64,000 bases of DNA, from positions 4,898,001-4,962,000 of the forward strand of contig NZ_CP150355.1 of NCBI RefSeq assembly GCF_051521495.1. The letters are read 5' to 3'. This document shows, piece after piece, positions 56,497-64,000 of this stretch. The stretch comes from Sorangium sp051521495 (GTDB lineage Bacteria > Myxococcota_A > Polyangia > Polyangiales > Polyangiaceae). Every line of letters starts with the position of its first letter. Position 1 is the first letter of the stretch. Below the pieces are notes generated by a model. That model ran no database searches, had not been told where the DNA came from, and was given only the letters and a program-made list of their open reading frames with translations. Both the position numbers and the translations under genes were made by a program.

Positions 56497-57598
56497 GCGC
56501 TCCGCGCGGTCGCCGGCGCGATCCGCCGAGCGCTCCGCGCGGTCGCCGGCGCGATCCGCCGAGCGCTCCGCGCGGTCGCCGACGCGATCCGCTGAGCGCG
56601 CCGCGCGGCCCTGCGCCGGCCGCCGCCTCGCGGCCGCAGCGCTCGCGTGCGCGGCGCTCGCGTGGATGGGGCTCGTGGGCTGCCGCTCGGAGCGAGAGCG
56701 CGGCGCGGCGGACGCGGGGCCGAGCGCGGCGGACGACGAGGCCGGCGCGGCGGACGCGGGTGCCGGCGCGGTGGAGGTGGCGCCGCCGCTCGTGGGGGCG
56801 CCGCCGCGGCCGAGGGCGCTCGCGCCGCCCGCGGAGCCGCGCTGCCCGCCCGAGATGGTGCGGGTCGCCCGCCGGTTCTGCGTGGATCGCTACGAGGCGG
56901 TGCTGCTCGACAAGGAGACAGGGCTCGAGCTCTCGGCGTTCTATCCGCCGTCGCGCCAGGCGGCCGCGTCCGTCGAGCGCGTGTGGTCGAAGATGCGGCT
57001 CCAGCTCGGGGACGAGGACGCGCGGCGCATGGATCTGCCGCTTTTGCCCGGCTGGCAGAAGCAGCGCGAGTTCGAGCCGCGCGCGGTGTCGCGCAGGGGC
57101 GTGCTCCCGCAGGGCTACACGACAGGCGCGCAGGCGGAGCTCGCGTGCCGCAACGCTGGCAAGCGGCTCTGCTCTCTCGAGGAGTGGCGGACGGCGTGCC
57201 GCGGCGAGCGCGACGAGCAGTTCCCGTACGGGCCGACCTACGCGGACGGGCGGTGCAACGTTTTCCGCGAGGGCCACCCGGCGGCCGTGCTCCACCGGGA
57301 CATGACGCTCGGGCACAGCGATCCGCGGCTCAACCTGGTGCGCGTCGCCGGGGCGCCGCTCCTGCGGCGGACGGGCGAGACCGCGACGTGCGCGAGCGCG
57401 TGGGAGGACGACGCGGTGAGCGACATGGTCGGCAACCTCGACGAGTGGATCGACGATCCGGACGGGACCTTCGTCGGCGGGTTCTATGCGCGCGCGACCC
57501 GGGAGGGGTGCATGGCGCGCGTCGCGTCGCACGACTTCACGTACTTCGACTACTCGACCGGCGTCCGCTGCTGCGCGGATCTGCGCACCGCGCCGTGA
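56477..57598 (+). CDS. FGE/SUMF1-fold lipoprotein with repeat-derived N-terminus
   Basis: The protein has 373 residues from the only available ATG, 56477. The first 44 residues are four copies of PARSAERSARS. Then comes a lipoprotein-like signal (RRLAAAALACAALAWMGLVGC), an Ala/Asp linker and an FGE-sulfatase domain (FCVDRYEAVLLDKETG, CRNAGKRLCSLEEWRTACRG, DMVGNLDEWIDD, GGFYARATREGC, STGVRCCAD). Formylglycine enzymes need an active Cys pair; whether this one is catalytic is unclear, and many myxobacterial relatives act as structural or sensing domains. The repeat pushes the signal away from the start, so translation may in fact begin later by an unusual codon. Confidence 0.72.
   Translation: MPARSAERSARSPARSAERSARSPARSAERSARSPTRSAERAARPCAGRRLAAAALACAALAWMGLVGCRSERERGAADAGPSAADDEAGAADAGAGAVEVAPPLVGAPPRPRALAPPAEPRCPPEMVRVARRFCVDRYEAVLLDKETGLELSAFYPPSRQAAASVERVWSKMRLQLGDEDARRMDLPLLPGWQKQREFEPRAVSRRGVLPQGYTTGAQAELACRNAGKRLCSLEEWRTACRGERDEQFPYGPTYADGRCNVFREGHPAAVLHRDMTLGHSDPRLNLVRVAGAPLLRRTGETATCASAWEDDAVSDMVGNLDEWIDDPDGTFVGGFYARATREGCMARVASHDFTYFDYSTGVRCCADLRTAP
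56480..56611 (+). repeat. Four tandem 33-bp units at a gene junction
   Basis: Units begin at 56480, 56513, 56546 and 56579, each like CCGGCGCGATCCGC(T/C)GAGCG followed by CTCCGCGCGGTCG. The first holds the stop of the upstream gene (56494-56496). In the downstream frame each unit reads PARSAERSARS, 11 codons, so copy number would not change the frame. Confidence 0.9.
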
Positions 57599-57767
57599 AG
57601 GCAGCCGAGCGGGAGCCGAGAAGCTCGTCAGCGCCGCGGAGACGCGGAGAAGCGGACGGTCGGTCCGCCGGCGGCCGTGCGGTCACGCGCCGGTGACGTC
57701 GCGGTCGACGTCCGCGTGCCCCGTTGACGTTCCGGTGCTGCCGTGGTTGGAGCTGGCCCCATCCTCC

Positions 57768-58409
57768 ATGGCGCGCACGAAGAGCCCACCCGCCGCCCTC
57801 GATACGCGCCCGCAGGCGCTCGCGGCGTTCGCGAGGCGCATTCCAGGGCTCTTCTCTGCGAGCGTCGAGGAGGAGATCCATGCCCACATGGGCGCCACGA
57901 TCTCCGAGGCGGTCCTCCAGGCGGGCATCAACTACGAGACGGTCGTGAAGCCGAGGATCGAGCGGCTCCGCGCGCACCACCCGGAAGCCGTCACGACGAC
58001 CGCTTTCCTCGATCTCATGCGGCGGATCGAGCCGTCCACCCTGCTCGGCTTCCGGGGGCGGAAGCCGCTCCTGGTCAGGCTCACGGCGGAGCTGCTCCGC
58101 GAGGTCAACGTCGAGACGGAGGCCGATCTCCGCCTCTGGCTCGCGCGCGACGAGAGCCAGGAGCGGCTCAAGCGCCTGAGCGGGATCGGCGACAAGACGA
58201 TCGACTACTTCAGGATGCTCTGCGGCATCCGGACGTGCGCGATCGACGTCCACGTGCTGCGGTTCATCGAGGCCGCCGGCGTCGTGGTGACCGGGTATGC
58301 CGACGCGAAGACGGTCGTCACCCGCGCCGCCGAGCTCTTGCTCATCGACCCGGCCACCTTCGATCACTGCATCTGGGAAACCATGAAGCGCCGACCAGAG
58401 GCGCTCTAA
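57768..58409 (+). CDS. Helix-hairpin-helix DNA glycosylase-like protein
   Basis: The protein has 213 residues. The HhH segment LKRLSGIGDKTIDYF is followed by CAIDVHVLRFIEAAG, parallel to endonuclease III, where the Lys in G-x-G-x-K-T and the Asp in (A/V)D(T/V)H are catalytic. Both positions are conserved here. No iron-sulfur Cys cluster follows, and the N-terminal half is helical without clear similarity. It may be an AP lyase, a glycosylase or a structural HhH protein. The ATG at 57768 starts the conserved part; upstream reading is unlikely. Confidence 0.65.
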   Translation: MARTKSPPAALDTRPQALAAFARRIPGLFSASVEEEIHAHMGATISEAVLQAGINYETVVKPRIERLRAHHPEAVTTTAFLDLMRRIEPSTLLGFRGRKPLLVRLTAELLREVNVETEADLRLWLARDESQERLKRLSGIGDKTIDYFRMLCGIRTCAIDVHVLRFIEAAGVVVTGYADAKTVVTRAAELLLIDPATFDHCIWETMKRRPEAL

Positions 58410-58463
58410 GCTTCTGCGAGCGCCCCATGGAAGCGCCGCGGTGAAGGGCGCCGATGAGGCGCT

Positions 58464-59369
58464 CTACGCTTCTGCGAGCGCCGGGGCGGCGGGCCTCACC
58501 GTCTGCCAGGTATGCAGGAGCGCGCCCGAGACGATCAGCGCTCCCCCGAGGTATCCGCGCAGGGTCAGCGACTCGCCGAGGTAGAGGCGCGCCAGGAGCG
58601 CGCTCCAGATCGGCTCGAAGATGTAGATGAACGCCACCGTCACCGGCGACGCGTGCTTCTGCATGAAGATCGATATCGCGGTCGGGAGCAGGGTCGTCCC
58701 GAACCCGATGTACAGGATGACGAAGAGATCCTTGGGGAAGACCGGGTGGACGGCGCTCCAGTCGCCGAGGAGGGCGGCGCCGATCCCGGTGAGCACGATC
58801 ATCGTCGCGACCTCGATCCCGAAGAGCGGCCAGGGCGACGTGTCCTCCTGGTGGATGTCGTGATCCACCCGGAAGATGTAACAAGTGTAGAAGAAGGCCG
58901 CGAGGAGCGCGATCAGGTCCCCTCGCCAGTGCGCTCCGTTGATCGGCCCCTCGAAGATCATGAGGAGCGCCCCAGCCGACGCGATCAGCCCGGCGATCCA
59001 CGTCATCGCGGCGATGGGCCGCTTCAGGAGCCCTCGCGCGATCAGCGCGGCCATGATGCCGTTGAGCGAGGGGAAGAACGCCGTGTTCGTCGCCGTGGTG
59101 TGCTTCAGCGCGAGCGTGCTCGTGAAGATGGCGAGCGCAAGGACGCCCCCGAGCTTCACGCCCCTCACCACGAGCGCCCGGGTGAACGCCGCCGGCTGGC
59201 GCCTCCAGGAGCCGTAGAGGATGAGCGCCACCGCGGGGAGGAGCGAGCCCACCTCGAGGAACGAGAACACGAAGTTGTCGATCCGCGCGAGCGCCTCCTT
59301 CGAGACGGCATAGAACGTCGCCCACAGCATGGTGTTGAGCAGGAAGCAGGACAGTGCGATGGCTCTCAC
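58464..59369 (-). CDS. EamA/DMT-family transporter
   Basis: The protein has 301 residues and ten hydrophobic segments in two EamA repeats. The first ends ALKHTTATNTAFFPSLNGIMAAL, and the second contains SPVTVAFIYIFEPIWSALLARLYLGE. Members export metabolites or amino acids. It starts with GTG overlapping the stop of the upstream unknown gene (GTGA), so the two are translated together and the carrier may move that gene's product or substrate. Confidence 0.87.
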   Translation of the reverse strand: MRAIALSCFLLNTMLWATFYAVSKEALARIDNFVFSFLEVGSLLPAVALILYGSWRRQPAAFTRALVVRGVKLGGVLALAIFTSTLALKHTTATNTAFFPSLNGIMAALIARGLLKRPIAAMTWIAGLIASAGALLMIFEGPINGAHWRGDLIALLAAFFYTCYIFRVDHDIHQEDTSPWPLFGIEVATMIVLTGIGAALLGDWSAVHPVFPKDLFVILYIGFGTTLLPTAISIFMQKHASPVTVAFIYIFEPIWSALLARLYLGESLTLRGYLGGALIVSGALLHTWQTVRPAAPALAEA

Positions 59370-60256
59370 ATAATCTCCCCGGGGCGCGTGGCGGCCGCGC
59401 GGGCCGGGCCGTCGGAGCGGCCTTCCAGGCGGCACAACCAGCGATCGATGATCTGCTGCGTGTAGGTCACCGGCATCTCGTGGCGGTAGGCCCGCTTCTC
59501 CGATTCTGCGAACGCTGGATCCTGGTGGTTGGCGATCCAGTAGCGCTCGTCCTCGGACAGGTACGTCGGACACAGCGTCGTGTCGGTCATCGCGATGTAG
59601 TTCCGGATGGTACGCGCCGCGATTTTCTGCCAGGTCGCCCCGCACTCTGTCAAATGCCGATGGAGGGCGTCATCCGGCTGTGCGCCGAATATGTCTCTAT
59701 TATATTTGTGCAGGAAGTGATCTCGTGCGAACATCGAGAAGCCGAACACGTCGGAGCTGATGTTGATGCACGGGTACGGCGCGGCCATCAGCGGATCGTA
59801 GAGCGGGTCGTTCTTGTCGTCGGCCTGCGGGCAGAACGCGATCGCGTCGAAGTCGTCGAAGATCGTGAGGGCCCCCGTCACCGGGCACCGGATCGCGTGG
59901 CGCTGGTGCACGCTCCCACCGCGGACGAGCCCGTCGGGGTGCGTGTATGCGAGCGGCGCGATCTGCCGCGCGAGGTACGAGATGGCGTCGAGCGCGGTGC
60001 AGCCGGAGTCCGCGTAGAGCTCCGGGCGATTGAAGACGATGAGGCACGCGACCTTCTCATACGAGAGCACGTGATGTCGGAACTTGCGGTACGTATCCAG
60101 CACGCCTGTGCTGGCATCGGCGTCGTCGAGCACCGTGATCATGTACCTTCCAAGCAAGAATTCACGCCTCCCTGCAATGCACCCGAGGCATTCACGGAAC
60201 CACGCCTGCATCTCCTCCATCACGGTCTCGTTGGATTTCCGGATCTGGTCGAGCAT
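59366..60256 (-). CDS. Unknown protein coupled to a DMT exporter
   Basis: The protein has 296 residues and is soluble, with no signal and no recognised motif. It has several Cys and His (ECLGCIAG, YRKFRHHVLSYEK, DDFDAIAFCPQADDK, DRWLCRLEG) and acidic patches (TVLDDADAS). It does not look like an enzyme family I know. GGAGAG precedes the ATG at 60256, and the upstream 1.3 kb is intergenic, so it heads a two-gene operon. Codon use is somewhat less GC-biased than neighbours. It may make a small molecule that the exporter removes, but that is only inference. Confidence 0.65.
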   Translation of the reverse strand: MLDQIRKSNETVMEEMQAWFRECLGCIAGRREFLLGRYMITVLDDADASTGVLDTYRKFRHHVLSYEKVACLIVFNRPELYADSGCTALDAISYLARQIAPLAYTHPDGLVRGGSVHQRHAIRCPVTGALTIFDDFDAIAFCPQADDKNDPLYDPLMAAPYPCINISSDVFGFSMFARDHFLHKYNRDIFGAQPDDALHRHLTECGATWQKIAARTIRNYIAMTDTTLCPTYLSEDERYWIANHQDPAFAESEKRAYRHEMPVTYTQQIIDRWLCRLEGRSDGPARAAATRPGEIM

Positions 60257-61119
60257 CGGTTCGGCTCTCCTGTGCAGTGATGTGCGCTGGATCGGGTGGC
60301 CCACGGCCGCCGGCACACGACGGTGGACGGCGCGGAACGAGCGGCCACTTGGCTGCCGTCAGCGCGCGCCGGTCCACTGGAGGGACAAGAAAGCGCAGGC
60401 CCCCCCTGACGCTCGGAAGGCACGTGGGAATCCCCCACCCGATGCCCCCATTGTAACGCGGCGAACCGTGAGAGGCTCGTCATTTTCGTGTCAATGCTGT
60501 GTCGACGTTGCGGATACTCGGCCATATACGCACGTGTCGTGTCGTTGATCCGTGATTGCGATGAACGCGTCGCTTCGATTCGCATTGCGTTCAGGCAGCA
60601 CATTCGAGCAGCGAGCGCATTGCCCGGGGGATAATTCATAAGAAGGCACAACGACCATGGATCTTTCTTCCCGCCTTCCTGTCCAGCGCCGGTCACCACC
60701 CACATTCGGATCTCGCCGTGGCCGCTGCGGGGCCGTCGAGATCAGGTGACGCCGGCTCCGCGGCATCCCGGCATCGCGACCGGGGGTGATCCGAGCGCTG
60801 CTCTGGACCTGATCGACCTCGCGCAGGCCGCGGCGTCTCGGATCAGCGCGGCTCGCGCTGGAGGCTCGGAGCGGTGGCCGCGTTGTCGTCGGCGCCCCTG
60901 CTCGTGGCGGCGCGGGACGCCCTGGTAGCGCCGTCTGGCGCGCGGACGTGAGCGCGCGCCGTGCTCCGTCGCGAGGAGGTCATCGAGGGTCGAAGCCCGG
61001 TATCGCGTCTACGATTCTGCGGCGCGGGACGCCCCCATCGAGGAGGCGTGGAGAGAGCGCCTCGATGTCGTCAAGCTCCTGCCGGCTGTCCTCGATGACG
61101 CCGTCAAAATTACCGTCAC
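60257..61119. other. Long intergenic region upstream of the unknown-exporter operon
   Basis: These 860 bases have no credible gene on either strand. The part at about 60470-60620 is richer in A and T and near the gene start, so it probably holds the promoter. Short frames do not show ribosome sites. Confidence 0.5.
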
Positions 61120-61615
61120 GCGGGCCCGCAACGGATCGCAACCGTTGGGGGGGGCGACGGGGGGGGCCGCAACGGATCGAATCCGTCGGCAGGGGGGGAG
61201 ACGGGGGCGGTAACCGATCGAATCCGTTGGGAGGGGGGGTGGCGACGGGGGTCCGCTACGGATCGCAACCGTTGGGAGGGGCCGGCGACGGGGGTCCGCT
61301 ACGGATCGAATCCGTCGGCAGGGGGGTGGCGACGGGGGTCCGCTACGGATCGAATCCGTCGGCAGGGGGTGGCGACGGGGGTCCGCTACGGATCGAGTCC
61401 GCTCCGAGGGCCCGGCGACGGGGGGGCCGCAACGGATCGAGTCAGCGGCGAGGGCCCGGCGACGGGGGTCCGCTACGGATCGAGTCAGCGGCGAGGGCCC
61501 GGCGACGGGGGTCCGCTACGGATCGAGTCAGCGGCGAGGGCCCGGCGACGGGGGTCCGCTACGGATCGAGTCAGCGGCGAGGGCCCGGCGCCGGGGCAGC
61601 CGTAACGGTTCGCGT
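61120..61615. repeat. 43-bp minisatellite with palindromic core, about 11 units
   Basis: Regular units start at 61458, 61501 and 61544, 43 bases apart, with GGCGACGGGGGTCCGCTACG then GATCGAGTCAGCGGCGAGGG. Earlier units are more variable in length because of G-runs. Many carry ACGGATCGAATCCGT, 6-base arms around CGA. G-runs of 5 to 8 separate the arms. The whole array ends 14 bases before the RND gene end. It is not CRISPR, as there are no unique spacers. Confidence 0.88.
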
Positions 61616-61628
61616 CGGTCGGACGCGC

Positions 61629-64000
61629 TCAGGTCGTGGGGCGGCCGACCGCGAGGAAGGACTCCTCGCCCTTCGGGCGCCGCCGGTCGCGCCAGACGAG
61701 CGCCGCGGGCAGGACCAGCACGGCCGCGAAGAGGCACGCGAGCTCGCCGATGACCGCGGCGAGGCCAAGGCTCCGCACCGCGTAGTTCTGCGAGCGGACC
61801 AGGGCGAGGTAGCCCAGCGTCGTCGTGAGGCTGCAGAGGATCACGGCGCCGCCCGTCTCGCGCACCGCGGTCAGCGCGCCGCCAGCGCCCTCGCGCGCGT
61901 ACCGCTGCACGATGTTCACGGCGTAGTCGACGCCGATGCCGAACGTCAGCGGCAAGGCGATGAAGTTCAAGAAGTTGAGCTTCACGTTCATGAGCACGAG
62001 CAGCCCCGCCATCCACGAGACGCCGACGAGCAGCGCGCCGAGCACCGCGAACGCCGGGCGGCCGCCGCGGAACGCGACGAGCACGACGAGGATCGTCGCG
62101 GCCAGCGAGAACAGCACCGCCGGCGGCACGTCGTCGATGACCGCCGTCCACATGTCCGCGTAGATGACCGCGCGCCCCGAGCCGCGCACGACGCTGCCGT
62201 CGGGGAGCCGCGTCTCGCGGTACGCGTCCGCCCACCGGAAGAGGTAGTGCGCGTCGTGCACGCTCTCGGGCGTGGTCGGGCTGATGTACACGATGCGCCC
62301 GCGCGTCCCGTCGGTCTCGGTGAACGCGCGCGCCACCCCCGCCGGCAGATCCTCGATCCCGAACGGCGCGAGATCGTCCGGCGGGATCACCGCCTCGATG
62401 CGGCGCCAGTTCTCGTCGCCCACGAGGCCGCGCTTCCGCGCCTTGACCACGCGCTCCTTGATCTCCTGGAGCAGCGGGATCTTCGCCGCCTGATCCTTCG
62501 CGACCAGATCCTGGAGCGCGTAGATCTCCTTGAACGGCTTCTCGCCCGCGGGCGCCGCGTCGCGCCGCGCATAGAGCGCCGCGCGGAGCGGCTCGACCTG
62601 CTCGGGCCGGTCCACGAGGATCGCCATGCCGTCGGCGCCGACGTAGCCCGTGATCTCCTCGGCGAGCGAGCTCAGGCGGATCTGCGCCGCGCGGGCCCCC
62701 TCGTCGTTGCGGAGGTTCTGGAGATCGTACTCCATCGGATCGGCGCGCACATAGCTCACGGTGGCGACGAGGCCGGCCGCGGCCAGGGCGAGGCCCGCGA
62801 GCGTGAGCCCGATCGGGCTCCGCGCCGCGAGCCGCGCGAACGGCACGCCGAACGCGACGCCGCCCTGGGCGCGCCGCCGCAGCCTGCCGAGGAGACCCGG
62901 CGACTTCTGCTCGAGGGGGACGAGGCGGTCCATCACCGCGAGGACGCTCGGCAGCGCGACGAACGTGGCGACCCAGCAGAGCACCATGCCGGCGCTGCCG
63001 ATGAGGCCGAAGTCGTGGAACCCGCGGAACTCGGTGACGAGCAGCGAGCCGTACGAGGCCGCGGCCGCGCAGCCGGCCGTGAGCGTGGGCAGCCACGTCT
63101 CGCGGTGGGCGACGCGCACGCCCTCGAGCAGGCTCGCGCCGCCGCGGCGCGCCTCGAGGTAGCGCGCCATGTAGATGATCCCGAAGTTGATCCCGTTGCC
63201 GGCGACGATCGAGAAGAGGAAGCCCGTCGCCATGTTGAGGTGGCCGATCGCGAGCTGCGTGACGCCGAACGTCCAGGCGACGCCGATGCTGATGGTGATC
63301 AGCATGGCGATGAGCGTGCGCAGGCGCAGGTAGTAGAGGAACACGACCGCGGCGATGAGGACCGCGCCCGCGACGCCGACGTCGGTCAGGTCCTCGTTGA
63401 TCGCCGCGTACTCGGCGATCCCTGTCTGCAGATCGCCGGCGAGGCCGTAGGTGATCCCCGCGTCGAACGAGGCGGGGCGCACGCGCTCGACGACCTCGCG
63501 CACGCGCCGGATCGCCTCGGAGCCGGCGGCGAAATCGCTCGCTATCACCTTCGAGCGGATGGCGACGACGACGGTCTTGCCGTCCTTCGACTGGTAATAG
63601 CCGTCGGGGTACCGCCCCGTGTCGATCCCGCCGAGGCCGAGGCTCTGCTCGATCGAGCTGGCGCTCACCTCGGGGGGCGGCTCGTCGTCGTCGAGCAGCG
63701 CGCCCGTCGCCTTGTTGACCTCGTAGGCGTAGCGCGCCTCGATGTCGTCCCGGAGCTTCGTGAGCTTGTCGCGGTCGACGTAGAGCCCGGCGCGCGGCGC
63801 GAGGAAGCGGTAGGCCTCGTGCACGCCGTCCTCGACGCTGCCGACCCACGGCGGGCCGATCCGCTCGATCTCCGGGACGAGCGCGTCCGCGGCCCGCTGG
63901 AGCGCGGCCGTGGGCGTGCCCTCGCCGCCCTGGAGCACGACGAACAGCGTGGACACGCCGGCCGTCTTGGCGGCGACCCGGTCGAGCTCCTGCACGCTGG
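61629..64000 (-). CDS. RND/MMPL-family exporter, partial (C-terminal 790 residues)
   Basis: The open frame runs off the right edge, so the N-terminus is missing. Hydrophobic segments cluster in two blocks (about 220-350 and 640-770 of the visible part), with soluble loops between, as in RND superfamily carriers of the MMPL and hopanoid-exporter type. Marks are GVAWTFGVTQLAIGHLNMAT, GFHDFGLIGSAGMVLCW and GIGVDYAVNIVQRYARE with the acidic residue in the membrane. The protein probably exports lipids or hydrophobic compounds by proton exchange. Cargo not known. The stop is in the GC-rich end of the minisatellite region. Confidence 0.85.
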   Translation of the reverse strand, partial: SVQELDRVAAKTAGVSTLFVVLQGGEGTPTAALQRAADALVPEIERIGPPWVGSVEDGVHEAYRFLAPRAGLYVDRDKLTKLRDDIEARYAYEVNKATGALLDDDEPPPEVSASSIEQSLGLGGIDTGRYPDGYYQSKDGKTVVVAIRSKVIASDFAAGSEAIRRVREVVERVRPASFDAGITYGLAGDLQTGIAEYAAINEDLTDVGVAGAVLIAAVVFLYYLRLRTLIAMLITISIGVAWTFGVTQLAIGHLNMATGFLFSIVAGNGINFGIIYMARYLEARRGGASLLEGVRVAHRETWLPTLTAGCAAAASYGSLLVTEFRGFHDFGLIGSAGMVLCWVATFVALPSVLAVMDRLVPLEQKSPGLLGRLRRRAQGGVAFGVPFARLAARSPIGLTLAGLALAAAGLVATVSYVRADPMEYDLQNLRNDEGARAAQIRLSSLAEEITGYVGADGMAILVDRPEQVEPLRAALYARRDAAPAGEKPFKEIYALQDLVAKDQAAKIPLLQEIKERVVKARKRGLVGDENWRRIEAVIPPDDLAPFGIEDLPAGVARAFTETDGTRGRIVYISPTTPESVHDAHYLFRWADAYRETRLPDGSVVRGSGRAVIYADMWTAVIDDVPPAVLFSLAATILVVLVAFRGGRPAFAVLGALLVGVSWMAGLLVLMNVKLNFLNFIALPLTFGIGVDYAVNIVQRYAREGAGGALTAVRETGGAVILCSLTTTLGYLALVRSQNYAVRSLGLAAVIGELACLFAAVLVLPAALVWRDRRRPKGEESFLAVGRPTT

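Noticed and set aside
61120..61615. CRISPR-like array
   Set aside because: Units follow each other with no unique spacers, lengths vary with G-runs, and no cas gene is near. It is a minisatellite.

Overview
The window reads as chromosome of a large-genome, very GC-rich myxobacterium, most likely of the Sorangium/Polyangium group. The support is the strong G/C third-position bias, two eukaryote-like Ser/Thr kinases, an FHA sigma-54 activator, a TraA-like receptor with a MYXO-CTERM-type tail next to TraB, many lipoproteins with low-complexity linkers, and abundant intergenic minisatellites. I saw no rRNA, tRNA, CRISPR array or intact insertion sequence.

Layout. 1-11.6 kb: a pectin/uronate catabolic operon (porin end, IolB/KduI-like isomerase, ExuT-like transporter, KduD, KdgK, KDPG aldolase, KdgF, PL10 lyase), then a VWA lipoprotein, a Ser/Thr kinase and its usual secreted partner. 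11.6-15 kb: a minisatellite and a three-gene cassette (ParA-like ATPase with a frameshift, two unknown proteins) bracketed by a 33-bp direct repeat that overlaps the 3' end of a sigma-54 regulator gene. This looks like an integrated element. 15-18.1 kb: the regulator, a GGDEF-like protein and an HD phosphohydrolase. 18.3-23.7 kb: two secreted pectate lyases (PL3, PL1), a second VWA lipoprotein and a proline-rich protein. A 17-bp palindrome (GTCAAC-N5-GTTGAC) recurs in intergenic DNA of this half of the window. 24-28.4 kb: one gene fusing topoisomerase III to RecQ helicase, followed by a 42-residue membrane protein. 28.5-31.3 kb: a gene-poor stretch with one small secreted protein and an SDR. 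31.3-35.3 kb: traA-traB, the outer-membrane-exchange pair. 35.4-38 kb: a hairpin repeat element and small lipoproteins, including a parvulin. 37.8-41.4 kb: a PhoR-type kinase divergent from a DUF47-Pit phosphate transport pair. 41.6-48.5 kb: a PFK-like protein, PEP carboxylase, a kinase and a LysR regulator. 48.5-52.2 kb: dUTPase, an M50 protease, an SGNH hydrolase and an acyltransferase. 52.4-55.1 kb: a YjbQ-family gene behind a bufferin-like set (Cys-rich precursor, DUF692 oxygenase, DUF2063 partner). 55.3-58.4 kb: a metalloprotease-like lipoprotein, an FGE-fold lipoprotein and an HhH glycosylase-like protein. 58.5-61.6 kb: a DMT exporter coupled to an unknown gene, then a long intergenic region with a 43-bp minisatellite. 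61.6 kb to the end: a partial RND/MMPL exporter.

How it works together. Secreted PL1, PL3 and PL10 lyases would cut pectate outside the cell. The porin and ExuT-like carrier would bring unsaturated uronates in. KdgF, the IolB-like isomerase and KduD would convert them to 2-keto-3-deoxygluconate, and KdgK and the aldolase would deliver pyruvate and glyceraldehyde-3-phosphate. The strongest leads beyond ordinary annotation are the TopoIII-RecQ fusion, the bufferin-like locus, the ParA cassette with att-like ends, the GTCAAC palindrome family, and two in-frame minisatellites placed at gene starts inside operons.
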